Below are positions 56,668 through 64,000 of a stretch of DNA of 64,000 bases, piece by piece. Positions within the stretch are counted from its first letter, which is position 1; every line of letters begins with the position of its first letter. Source of the DNA: Archangium lansingense (GTDB lineage: Bacteria > Myxococcota > Myxococcia > Myxococcales > Myxococcaceae); NCBI RefSeq assembly GCF_026626635.1, contig NZ_JAPNKA010000001.1, positions 3,844,001-3,908,000 of the forward strand. Direction: 5' to 3'. The position numbers and the translations under genes are program-made. The notes beneath the pieces are model-generated. The model was not told where the DNA came from and did no database searches. It worked only from the letters and a program-made list of their open reading frames with translations.

Positions 56668-57723
56668 TCAATCCACCGGGCGACGTTGCTGGTGGCACCA
56701 GCCAGCTCCCGCCGCGGTGAGCCGCTCGATCAGAACCTGGGAACCCTGGGCCATGGCGAGCTCCCTCTCGGCCTCAGTGATGGGCATCATCCAGAGCCGC
56801 CGCACGGGCTCTCCCCACGCATGCAACACCTCCATGCGTGGCGCTCCAGCGGGGGCTCCACAGAGGAGCATGGCCTCGAAGCCCGGCAGTGCGTCACAGG
56901 GCAGCGTATGTCCCTCTCCCAGGTACGTACCGAAGTACCAGGGATAGGTGGACTGGCCGGAGAGGTAGCGCATGAGGCGCTCACCCGCCGAGGCGAAGGT
57001 GGCCTCGTCCACCGCTAGCCCAAACTCGATGCGCCGCGGCTGTGACGCATCCTCGGACTCTCCGTCCACCCGCGGTTGGCAACGAAGGCCCATGCCCAGC
57101 GTCAACAGCGCCGTGGCCTTTCCGGTAGGCACCTTCAACAGCGCACGCGGTGGCCAGGCCCCTCCATCGATGGCGTAGTAGTTGGACACGCGCCCGAGCT
57201 GCCGCTCCACGAGGGTGACTCCCGCGTCCCGAAAACCGGACCAGGGATCGTTCTCCCAGGAGCGCCAATAGGCCTCCGCTGCGCGCACCCGCTCCAGGAG
57301 GCGGTTGGAGGGCAGGAGCGGCCAGCACAGGGGATTCTCCTCCGCGCAGTCGCGTGCATAGCCGGAGAAGCCACGCTCGCCCGACCATGTAGGGATGATG
57401 GCCAGCACCTCATCCCCTTCGAGCAGGGCCGCGCTGACACAGTCCTCGAACCACACCACGCGGAGCTGCGATGTGACAGGGCGGGGTGCTGCCTGGGAAT
57501 GTTTGCAGTATCGCGCAGGGAGCATGGGAGCCACGCCCCGCTTCATGCCCTCCATGTCCAGGGTCGCCGGTGCTGGCTCCAGGTTCCGCACCCAGCAGGA
57601 GCGCATGCCGAAGTCCCGGTTCTTCGCGCCGGAGATGTAGAAGTAGATGCTCCGGCCGTCGTCCTCGGCACTGGCAACCAGCAGCTCATCTGGCGAGACG
57701 TGCTCCACGAGGATGTTTGTCAT
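56668..57723 (-). CDS. Suppressor-of-fused (SUFU) domain protein, immunity-like
   Basis: A 351-residue protein starting at ATG 57723. Residues about 1-215 are a non-conserved-looking part with DUF-like features (SPDELLVASAEDDGRSIYFY, GRVSNYYAIDGGAWPPRALL). Residues about 230-345 fit the bacterial SUFU domain: IEFGLAVDEATFASAGERLM, STYPWYFGTYLGEGHTLPC, GFEAMLLCGAPAGAPRMEVL and WMMPITEAERELAMAQGSQVL. SUFU-like proteins act as immunity proteins against polymorphic toxins. The gene starts in the upstream methyltransferase stop (ATGA) and its end overlaps the JAMM-like frame, suggesting translation in one cassette. Confidence 0.75.
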   Translation of the reverse strand: MTNILVEHVSPDELLVASAEDDGRSIYFYISGAKNRDFGMRSCWVRNLEPAPATLDMEGMKRGVAPMLPARYCKHSQAAPRPVTSQLRVVWFEDCVSAALLEGDEVLAIIPTWSGERGFSGYARDCAEENPLCWPLLPSNRLLERVRAAEAYWRSWENDPWSGFRDAGVTLVERQLGRVSNYYAIDGGAWPPRALLKVPTGKATALLTLGMGLRCQPRVDGESEDASQPRRIEFGLAVDEATFASAGERLMRYLSGQSTYPWYFGTYLGEGHTLPCDALPGFEAMLLCGAPAGAPRMEVLHAWGEPVRRLWMMPITEAERELAMAQGSQVLIERLTAAGAGWCHQQRRPVD

Positions 57724-58583
57724 CCCTGCTTCTTCCTGGCGATGAAGAAGAGCTCGCGCCGCATCCGCAGCAGCTTGGCGCTCCTGGCCCAGGCCCACAC
57801 CCCGCCGAAGCGCAGGGCCTCACCCACGCGCAGGAGGGGATTCTTCTTCGCGCGCGTCTCGTGGAAGACGGCCTTGGACTGTGCCAGCACCTCGAAGCCG
57901 CAGTTCCCCAGCAACTGCCGCAGGCTGTCGTCCGTGTAGTAGACGTAGTGCTGCTGCCCGAGGTCATCCGGGCGGAAGTAGCGGTAGCTCTTCCGCTGGT
58001 AGTCGCCCTTCCAGTAGTCGAGGTCCGGCACGGCCACCATCACCACGCCCCCGGGCCGGAGCACGCGCGTCACCTCCTGGAGCGCCTGCTTGGGCTGGGG
58101 CGTGTGCTCGAGCACGTGCTTCATCACCACGATGTCGAACTCACCGTCCTCGAAGGGCAGCTGCTCCAGGTTGGCCACCTTGGCCCGGTAGCCGCGCTCG
58201 TTGCACACACCGACGGCGTACTCGGAGATGTCGCACCCAGCGCTGTCGAGACCCAGCCGGCGGCCGGCCTCGATGACGTACCCGAAGGAGCAGCCGATAT
58301 CGAGCAGGCTGCGGGCCTGGACGAACTGCAGGGGGCCCTGGAGGTGCCGCATGGCCTTGTGCACGCGGTGCTCGAAGCGCTTGTCCCGGCCCGACTTGCG
58401 GCCGTGGAAGTAGCTCTTCTCGTAGAACTCGGCGGGCCGGAGGTCGGGCTGCTCCGAGCGCTTGTAGACGACGCCACACGCGGTGCAGCGGCCGAACTCC
58501 AGCTCCGGGAAGGAGACATAGGAGGTGGCTTCTCGCACCTCGCACACGGGGCAGGAGGACCAGGTCAGTGCGTTGGTAGTCAC
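57720..58583 (-). CDS. Class I SAM methyltransferase with N-terminal zinc ribbon
   Basis: A protein of about 287 residues. The N-terminal part has Cys-x2-Cys pairs (CPVCEVREATSY and FGRCTACGVVYKR) forming a zinc ribbon, as in many glycan or lipid methyltransferases. Motif I is LLDIGCSFGYVIEAGRRLG, strand 2 ends in AGCDISEYAV, and post-II is PFEDGEFDIVVMKHVLEHTP, with MKHVLEH the usual catalytic-site context. LRPGGVVMVAVPD is motif III. The start is uncertain: GTG 58583 is used, with a TTG at 58622 and GTG codons between. Its stop overlaps the SUFU start, so the genes are one operon. The substrate may be a sugar or small metabolite. Confidence 0.82.
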   Translation of the reverse strand: MTTNALTWSSCPVCEVREATSYVSFPELEFGRCTACGVVYKRSEQPDLRPAEFYEKSYFHGRKSGRDKRFEHRVHKAMRHLQGPLQFVQARSLLDIGCSFGYVIEAGRRLGLDSAGCDISEYAVGVCNERGYRAKVANLEQLPFEDGEFDIVVMKHVLEHTPQPKQALQEVTRVLRPGGVVMVAVPDLDYWKGDYQRKSYRYFRPDDLGQQHYVYYTDDSLRQLLGNCGFEVLAQSKAVFHETRAKKNPLLRVGEALRFGGVWAWARSAKLLRMRRELFFIARKKQG

Positions 58584-58726
58584 GGATGTGGCGTATAGCA
58601 GCACCACCCCTTTGGCTACCAACAGGCGCGCCCGGACTCAGGGCGGGGGAGCATCCGCCTCGTGACGGGGCACATCCACCTCCGTCACGCGCTCGCACTG
58701 GCGGTCATAGCTGGAAGTGACACGCG

Positions 58727-61087
58727 TCAGTCTTCCACTACCACCGTCACCGGCTGACTGACCTGGGAGCGGTGCACCATGGCTGCGGTGATGACGTGCT
58801 GTCCGGGCCGCAGGCTCCAGCGGAACTCGTGCGGGTAGCCCACCTCGGCCACTGGCACCCCGTCCACCATCCAGACAATGGGCTCCGTGCTCGGCGTCAC
58901 GTCCGCCGCCAGCCGCAGCGTCGAGGCCGAGGCCGGCGTGTCCGGATCGTACAGCAGTCGCACAGTGCCCTTCGGCTCGCGGATGGCCACCTTCGGCTCC
59001 AGCTCCTCGGGCCGACTCGGGCAGAGCGGGCTCTCCCTCAGCGGTGCGATGTCCAGGTGCTGCTTCCGCGCCCACTGCTCGTACTCTTCGGGCAGCGACA
59101 ACATCACCCGCGTCACCACCTCACGCTCCGGGCATGTGGGGCCTGCCCTCAGGCTGTTGCGACGGTCCAGCCGAATCTTCGCGTGAAAGGGACAGCTCTC
59201 CGCTGGGGCCGTGCCGGAGACGAACCACTCGCTCTTTCGGTGGGGGCACTCCGGCCCCGCAAGCCGCCCCGATAGTGGGCATACGTCCACGGCCAACGCC
59301 CCAGTGGGCGGCGGGAAGAAATCGAGCACCGGCCGGTACGGGCGCCATTCCGGCATCACCGCGTCGAAAATCTCATGCACCGCGTTGGCCGCGCCGTGCA
59401 GTCCTCCCACTCCATTCATCCGGCGCCAGTCGTGATTGCCCACCCAGACGGCCACGAGCAGCCGGTCACTGAAGGCCATGGCCCAGGCATCGCGGTAACC
59501 CTGGCTGGTGCCTGTCTTCACCGCCACGGCGTACGGGTAGTCCAGGGCGCTGCCGACGGGGAACGACGGCCTCCGGGCCAGCGGATCCGCGAGCATGTGA
59601 CGCACCAGTTGGGCCGACTCGCGCGTCATCAGCCGGCGCGAGGGAGCCAAGGGCTCGTCGGTGAAGCGTCGCAGCGAGCGTGTCTCTCCCTCATGGGCGA
59701 GCACCAGATACAGCTCCGCCAACTCCTCCAGCGTGACATGAAGGTTGCCCACCGCCAGGCCCAGGCCGTAGCGGTCCGGCTCGTACGAGATGGCGCCCAC
59801 GCCCGCCTTCTCGAAGAAGCGCAGGGCGGGCTCCACTCCCACCTGCTCCAGCACTCGGAGGGCAGGGATGTTGCGCGAGTTGCCCAGCGCCTCGCGCAGC
59901 AGCATGGGCCCCAGGAAGGAGTGGTTGATGTTCTCCGGCAGGTAGGCGCGGCCGTTCTCCACGCGCGCGTCCATGGGCGTATCCGCCAGCTCGGTGGCGG
60001 CGGTGGCGATGCCCTTCTCCAGCGCCAGCCCGTAGATGAAGGGCTTGAGCGTGGAGCCCGGTGAGCGCCGCTGCTTCACGAAGTCGATGGCCCCCCGGTG
60101 CTCCTGGTTGAAGAAGTCGCGCGAGCCCACGTACGCGAGGATGTCGCCTGTCTCCGTGTCCACCACCAGCGCGGCGGTGTTGCCCGCCCCCGCGCCGTCG
60201 AGCCGATTCAGGTTTCGCTGGAGGATGTCCGCCACCTTCGACTGCACCTCCAGATCCAACGTGGCCGTGGAGATGGGCAGCTGTCTCGCGCGGGCCAGCT
60301 CACTCCACTCCAGCACGGCGTGCAGCGCCTCGGGCATGCGCTGGGGCCGAGGGACGAGCCCCAGGTCCGCCTGGAGTGACTGCTCCAACTCCTCGCGGGA
60401 CAGGGCGCCCTGCGCGTGCAGCGCGCGGAGGATGCGGTGGCTTCGCTTGCGAGCCCGCCGCAGGCCATCCTCGCTGTACGGGTTCATTCGCCCGGGGAGC
60501 TGCGGCAGGCCCGAGAGGAAGGCTGCCTGCGCCCAGGACAGGTCCTCCACGGGCTTGTCGAAGTAGAGGCGCGAGGCTCGCGCCACTCCGTGCACCCGGT
60601 TGCCGTAGGGCGCGATGGCCAGGTACTGGCGGAGCACCTTCTCGTGGCCGTGCCCGTGCACGAGCAGCAACGCCTCTACCGCCTCGCGCACCTTGCGCCA
60701 GGCGGTGCGTTCTCCGGGCGTCTGCATCCGCGCCACCTGCATGGCCAGGGTGGACGCCCCCGAGATGACGCGCAGATTTCGCACGTTCTGCATCAGGGCT
60801 CGTCCCACTGCCGGCAGGTACACGCCCGGGTGTTCGTAGAAGTGCCGGTCCTCGGTGACGAGCGTGGCCTGGACGATGCGCTCGGGCAGCACGTAGGGCA
60901 CCGGCCAGTAGCCAAGCTCCCCGCCCGAGCCGGGCACCTCGCCCAGGTACGCGCCCCGCCGGTCCAGCACGAGGCGCGAGGGCTCGTAGCCGAGCAGCCC
61001 GTCCTGGAGGCTGGAGGCGAACCACACCCCCGCCACCAGCAGCACCAGGGCGAGCACCGCCGCCCGGCGTGTCCACCTACTTCTCAT
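58727..61087 (-). CDS. pbpC: Penicillin-binding protein 1C
   Basis: A 786-residue bifunctional cell-wall enzyme. Residues 7-27 are the membrane anchor. The glycosyltransferase domain has catalytic Glu79 in LVTEDRHFYEHPGV, then SGASTLAMQVARM. The transpeptidase domain has Ser345-x-x-Lys348 in SPGSTLKPF, the second motif in EALGNSRNIPAL (SxN) and KTG at Lys524 in VAVKTGTSQGYRD. A BiPBP_C beta domain (about residue 700-786) closes it. The gene overlaps its neighbour, the alpha-2-macroglobulin gene (11 bases), the conserved pair in which the A2M protein protects periplasmic proteins and PBP1C repairs the wall. The pair is transcribed as one unit. Confidence 0.96.
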   Translation of the reverse strand: MRSRWTRRAAVLALVLLVAGVWFASSLQDGLLGYEPSRLVLDRRGAYLGEVPGSGGELGYWPVPYVLPERIVQATLVTEDRHFYEHPGVYLPAVGRALMQNVRNLRVISGASTLAMQVARMQTPGERTAWRKVREAVEALLLVHGHGHEKVLRQYLAIAPYGNRVHGVARASRLYFDKPVEDLSWAQAAFLSGLPQLPGRMNPYSEDGLRRARKRSHRILRALHAQGALSREELEQSLQADLGLVPRPQRMPEALHAVLEWSELARARQLPISTATLDLEVQSKVADILQRNLNRLDGAGAGNTAALVVDTETGDILAYVGSRDFFNQEHRGAIDFVKQRRSPGSTLKPFIYGLALEKGIATAATELADTPMDARVENGRAYLPENINHSFLGPMLLREALGNSRNIPALRVLEQVGVEPALRFFEKAGVGAISYEPDRYGLGLAVGNLHVTLEELAELYLVLAHEGETRSLRRFTDEPLAPSRRLMTRESAQLVRHMLADPLARRPSFPVGSALDYPYAVAVKTGTSQGYRDAWAMAFSDRLLVAVWVGNHDWRRMNGVGGLHGAANAVHEIFDAVMPEWRPYRPVLDFFPPPTGALAVDVCPLSGRLAGPECPHRKSEWFVSGTAPAESCPFHAKIRLDRRNSLRAGPTCPEREVVTRVMLSLPEEYEQWARKQHLDIAPLRESPLCPSRPEELEPKVAIREPKGTVRLLYDPDTPASASTLRLAADVTPSTEPIVWMVDGVPVAEVGYPHEFRWSLRPGQHVITAAMVHRSQVSQPVTVVVED

Positions 61088-64000
61088 GCTCTCCCTTCAC
61101 CACGACGCGCAGGCCCTCGCCGCGGCCCCGCACCGACTCGCGGTACATCAGCTCGGCCCAGGGCGCGGGGTGCACGAAGGAGCCCTCGGTGGCGGCGCGC
61201 ACCCGGAAGTGGAAGGTGTGCGTGCCACGCGGCATCTGCAGGAAGTAGTAGCGCACCTCGTTGTCCAGCCGCTGCACGTAGGCCGGGCGGAGCGAGTCCG
61301 ACTGCGACGGCTTCGCGTCCGAGGAGGCATTCGCCAGCTCCGGGTTGAGGGGCTCGAGTCCCGCCGCGAAGGGCACCACCAGCGCCACGTGGATGCGCTC
61401 CTCCTCGGTGACGATGCGCGTGTGCAGCTCCAGGATGTCGCCCACCTTCAGCTCCTTCACCTCGCCCGAGGCGTCGTCGAAGCGCGTCTCCTCGGAGCCG
61501 TCCGCGTGCAGCCAGGTGGCGCTGCGCGAGACGATGAAGCCCTGCTTGAGCGGCGTCACCTTGTCTCCCGGCGTGGCCGGCACGTACTGGGTCTCTACGC
61601 GCATGCCCACGGGCCCACCCTTCACGGTGGCGGAGAGCTGCGCGTCATTGGCCACCTCGGCGCGGGCCGTCTTCGTGTTCTTGTCCACCTTGAGCGTGGC
61701 ACCCGAGGAGAGGGTCACCGTGGTCTCCGGCACCGCGGGCTTCGCCTTCTCCAGGTACAGCGCCAGCGCACCGATGGCCCGGCGGTTCTCGAAGGTGCTG
61801 CCGAAGCCCGTCTCCGCGCTCGCGTAGGAGAGGAGCGCGTCGCGCAGTTGCTCGAGCCTCGCATCCTCCGGGGACAGCCGTATCAGCGCCTCGAAGACGG
61901 CCGCCACGCTGGCGGGCCTCGAGCCGAGGAAGCCGTAGTATCCCCACGCGTCGCGGCGCCACTTGAGGCCCTCGAAGACGGGCTTGCCCTTGTTCAGCTT
62001 GATGATGACGCTGTCCCACAGATCGGTGCGCAACACGTCCAGGTTGGCGCGGTACACCGTGGGCTGGGTGGACATGGTGGAGGCCAAGTCCGCCAGGCTC
62101 TGGATGTCCAGGCTCCCGCGAAGCTGGAAGAGATCGATGAGGTAGTGCTGGTCCAGCGAGCCCACGCGGGCGAGGGCTCGCAGCGACGCCGTCCGCTGGT
62201 TGTAGCGCCACTCCTGTACCAGGCCCGGGTAGTCGCTGCGCAGCACGCGCTTGAGTCCCTCCACCGCACGTGTCTGCAGCTTCTCGTCCACCTTCAGGCC
62301 CGCGCGCCGCGCCCCGTCCAGGAACTCCACCGCCAGCGCCGTCACCTGCACGTCGCCCGGGCCTCCCGGCCAGAAGGCGAACAGGCCCTGGTCATCCTGG
62401 TAGAGCGCCATTTCCTCCTGGATGCGCTGCACGTTCCCGTTGATCTGCTTGCCGAAGGGCGTACGCACCCCCAGCTCGCGCAGCACCGCGGCCTGCGCCA
62501 CGTCCGGGTAGAGCTGCGACAGCTTCTGCTCGAGGCAGCCGTGCGGGTACTCGGCCAGGTACTCCAGGCCGGAGATCATCTCCAGCACGCCGGGGATGGC
62601 GGTGATGACGACCTCCTGCGACGCGGTGCCCGGACGCGCCGGTTCGGGCAGCGGCTTGAGCGTGGCGTTGCCCGCGTTCAGCGTGTCGAAGTACGCGAAG
62701 TGCTCCACAATTCGGTCCGGTAGCACGGGTAGCTGCACCTCGAAGGCGTCCCCGGCCTTGTCTGCCTTGCGCTCGATGTCCACGCGCACCTTCAGGGACT
62801 GCGGCTCGGACACATCCGCGCTCTTCACGGTGATGGGCGTGACGAAGCTCATGGCCCGGTTGGCCTGGAGCTCCACGTTCTGGCTCAGCGGCTGGAGGTC
62901 CGCCGGGCCCGACACCCGCACCTGCACCGAGCCGGGTCCACCGCTGCCCTCCACGACCCGGCCCACCGCGCCGCCCCAGAAGCGGTCTCCCTGGCGCACG
63001 AAGCGCGGGAGCTGCGGCTGTACCAGCACCGGCAATCGCACGCGCAGCACCGTCTGCTTGTAGCCGAAGCGCTGCAGCCCGGAGATGGCCACTGCTCGCA
63101 CGCGGAAGTTGGTCAGGTCGTCCGACAGTGGCACCTGCACCGTCAGCTTGCCGGACGCCGGCACCTGCAACGTGGCCTGGTAGTACGGCACCGTCTGGAA
63201 GTTCTTGCGCACCACGCGCTTGCTGCCGCCTTCCTGTTCCTCCTCGCTGCCGTCACCTCCGGGCGTCTCCTCCTGCTCGAAGAGCTTGCCCACCAGGGTG
63301 TTGCGCGTGTCGCGCAGCGTGGTGCCGCGCATGTTCTCCTTGATGAGCTCGTCGAGCGGGTTGAGCGGCCCTTCCGGCGCGAGCGACAGCACGGCCTCGT
63401 CCACCAGCCACAGCGTCACCTCGCCAGCGAGCGGCTTGCCCTGGTCGTCCTTGAGCGCGAGCTCCACCGGGATGGTGGCTCCGGGGCGCGCCGTCTCCGG
63501 GTGCTTGATGTCCACCATCACCTGGTTGCGCACCGGCTCTACCTTCACGTCCACCGAGGCCCCGAGCGTCTGCGGCCGGTAGCGCGAGTCGTCCTTGTCT
63601 CCCTCGCCGAGCCGTCCCCGCATCAGCAGCACATGCACTGGCACGTTGGGCACGTGCTGGGAACGGATGGCCAGCTCGTGCACCGCCTTGCCACCGGACA
63701 CCTCGTGCCAGGTGTAGGTATTGCCACCCGGCTCCTCCACCACCACCAGTGCACGGCCCTCCTGGAAGGGGCTCTGGAGGATGAGGCGTGCCGTCTCGCC
63801 CGGCTTGTACGACGTCTTGTCCGGAGTAAGCCCGAACACGCCCTGGCGCGACTTCTGCCAGGCCATGGGCGTCTGGCCTCCCACGTACAGGTCCGCCGAC
63901 AGCGTCTGCACACGCCCCAGCTTGTCGCGCGCCACCAACTCCACCACGTACACGCCGGCCTCCTTCAGCTCAAAAGCTGGCGATACGGGCTTGTCCTCCG
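61077..64000 (-). CDS. Bacterial alpha-2-macroglobulin (YfhM-like), 5' end outside window
   Basis: About 974 codons of a very long protein are visible, open to the right edge. The visible start of the fragment includes the MG-domain sequence ELVARDKLGRVQTLSADLYV. The macroglobulin domains MG follow, then the A2M core with LSDDLTNFRVRAVAISG. The bait-trapping thioester motif is GCLEQ in EYPHGCLEQKLS (near 62526-62540), with the conserved YFDTLNAG and the helical A2M_comp domain (FWPGGPGDVQVTALAVEFLD). It ends with FHFRVRAATEGSFVHPAPW, the receptor-binding-like domain. Such proteins trap attacking proteases in the periplasm. The N-terminal lipobox must be outside the window. The pairing with pbpC is classic. 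Confidence 0.95.
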   Translation of the reverse strand, partial: EDKPVSPAFELKEAGVYVVELVARDKLGRVQTLSADLYVGGQTPMAWQKSRQGVFGLTPDKTSYKPGETARLILQSPFQEGRALVVVEEPGGNTYTWHEVSGGKAVHELAIRSQHVPNVPVHVLLMRGRLGEGDKDDSRYRPQTLGASVDVKVEPVRNQVMVDIKHPETARPGATIPVELALKDDQGKPLAGEVTLWLVDEAVLSLAPEGPLNPLDELIKENMRGTTLRDTRNTLVGKLFEQEETPGGDGSEEEQEGGSKRVVRKNFQTVPYYQATLQVPASGKLTVQVPLSDDLTNFRVRAVAISGLQRFGYKQTVLRVRLPVLVQPQLPRFVRQGDRFWGGAVGRVVEGSGGPGSVQVRVSGPADLQPLSQNVELQANRAMSFVTPITVKSADVSEPQSLKVRVDIERKADKAGDAFEVQLPVLPDRIVEHFAYFDTLNAGNATLKPLPEPARPGTASQEVVITAIPGVLEMISGLEYLAEYPHGCLEQKLSQLYPDVAQAAVLRELGVRTPFGKQINGNVQRIQEEMALYQDDQGLFAFWPGGPGDVQVTALAVEFLDGARRAGLKVDEKLQTRAVEGLKRVLRSDYPGLVQEWRYNQRTASLRALARVGSLDQHYLIDLFQLRGSLDIQSLADLASTMSTQPTVYRANLDVLRTDLWDSVIIKLNKGKPVFEGLKWRRDAWGYYGFLGSRPASVAAVFEALIRLSPEDARLEQLRDALLSYASAETGFGSTFENRRAIGALALYLEKAKPAVPETTVTLSSGATLKVDKNTKTARAEVANDAQLSATVKGGPVGMRVETQYVPATPGDKVTPLKQGFIVSRSATWLHADGSEETRFDDASGEVKELKVGDILELHTRIVTEEERIHVALVVPFAAGLEPLNPELANASSDAKPSQSDSLRPAYVQRLDNEVRYYFLQMPRGTHTFHFRVRAATEGSFVHPAPWAELMYRESVRGRGEGLRVVVKGEHEK

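Noticed and set aside
61086-62723. 545-codon forward frame antisense to the alpha-2-macroglobulin gene
   Set aside because: Low complexity (Leu/Arg/His/Val), no motif, and the reverse strand has a clear A2M with GCLEQ.
1-64000. Search for tRNA genes, insertion sequences, phage genes and CRISPR arrays
   Set aside because: Reading both strands I found no cloverleaf, no transposase or integrase motif, and no regularly spaced direct repeats apart from the coding repeat at 39905-40076.

Overview
The window is high-GC DNA (third codon positions mostly G or C) that looks like a chromosome piece from a large-genome myxobacterium of the Archangium/Cystobacter/Myxococcus type (Myxococcota). Evidence: a protein with a MYXO-CTERM-like C-terminal sorting signal and DGG repeats (22339-25113), a TIGR02265/DUF2378 myxococcal-family protein (25256-25867), many secreted hydrolases and lipoproteins, several ECF sigma factors and a possible sigma-54 promoter. 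I see no tRNA, rRNA, CRISPR array, insertion sequence or prophage. Long antisense open frames are common and are an artefact of GC-rich codons. The naming of the organism group is inference.

Region 1-21 kb is an accessory stretch of small regulated units. It holds a partial GlxA/DJ-1-type regulator, a dienelactone hydrolase, an ECF41 sigma factor coupled to its AhpD-like partner behind a matching ECF41 promoter, a secreted alpha/beta hydrolase, a prolyl oligopeptidase and a SUV3-like helicase. Two histidine-degradation genes (hutG, hutF) follow. Next are a GFA-family protein and a deletion scar joining a headless alcohol dehydrogenase to a headless LysR regulator. Then come a thioesterase plus MFS exporter behind a TetR-like operator, an HxlR/SDR divergon with two palindromes, an ECF42 sigma factor with its DGPF protein behind a matching ECF42 promoter, and a DctA transporter.

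Region 20.5-36.7 kb has small conserved unknowns (DUF4440-like, DUF2277, V4R-like), the MYXO-CTERM SBBP-repeat protein, TIGR02265 and DUF2267 proteins, and an orphan PilT-like ATPase with a membrane partner. It also has cstA-ybdD, an ABC ATPase-permease-thioredoxin operon, a MarR/SnoaL divergon with palindromes, a Cys-rich Sel1 protein and a membrane protein with a lytic-transglycosylase-like domain.

Region 36.7-49.6 kb has a BMP-family lipoprotein, coupled DUF4291 and 2OG-oxygenase genes, a secreted protein made of QQPMAGSY repeats, an SMP-30-like lipoprotein, a fatty acid desaturase whose end lies in a REP-type inverted repeat, a metallo-beta-lactamase-fold enzyme and YbaN. The most interesting unit is here: a translationally coupled ECF sigma / zinc-finger anti-sigma / secreted caspase-like protein operon (44815-47836). 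The caspase protein ends in what looks like an outer-membrane beta-barrel. A monoacylglycerol-lipase-like hydrolase and a methyltransferase follow.

Region 49.7-64 kb has an AlkB-like dioxygenase, an AAA ATPase, an M4 metalloprotease lipoprotein with two PPC domains and a strong terminator, a UPF0489 protein and a stand-alone type II thioesterase. A coupled set of methyltransferase, Suppressor-of-fused protein and JAMM-like fragment resembles polymorphic-toxin immunity loci. The window ends in the pbpC / alpha-2-macroglobulin pair, whose second gene runs off the right edge.
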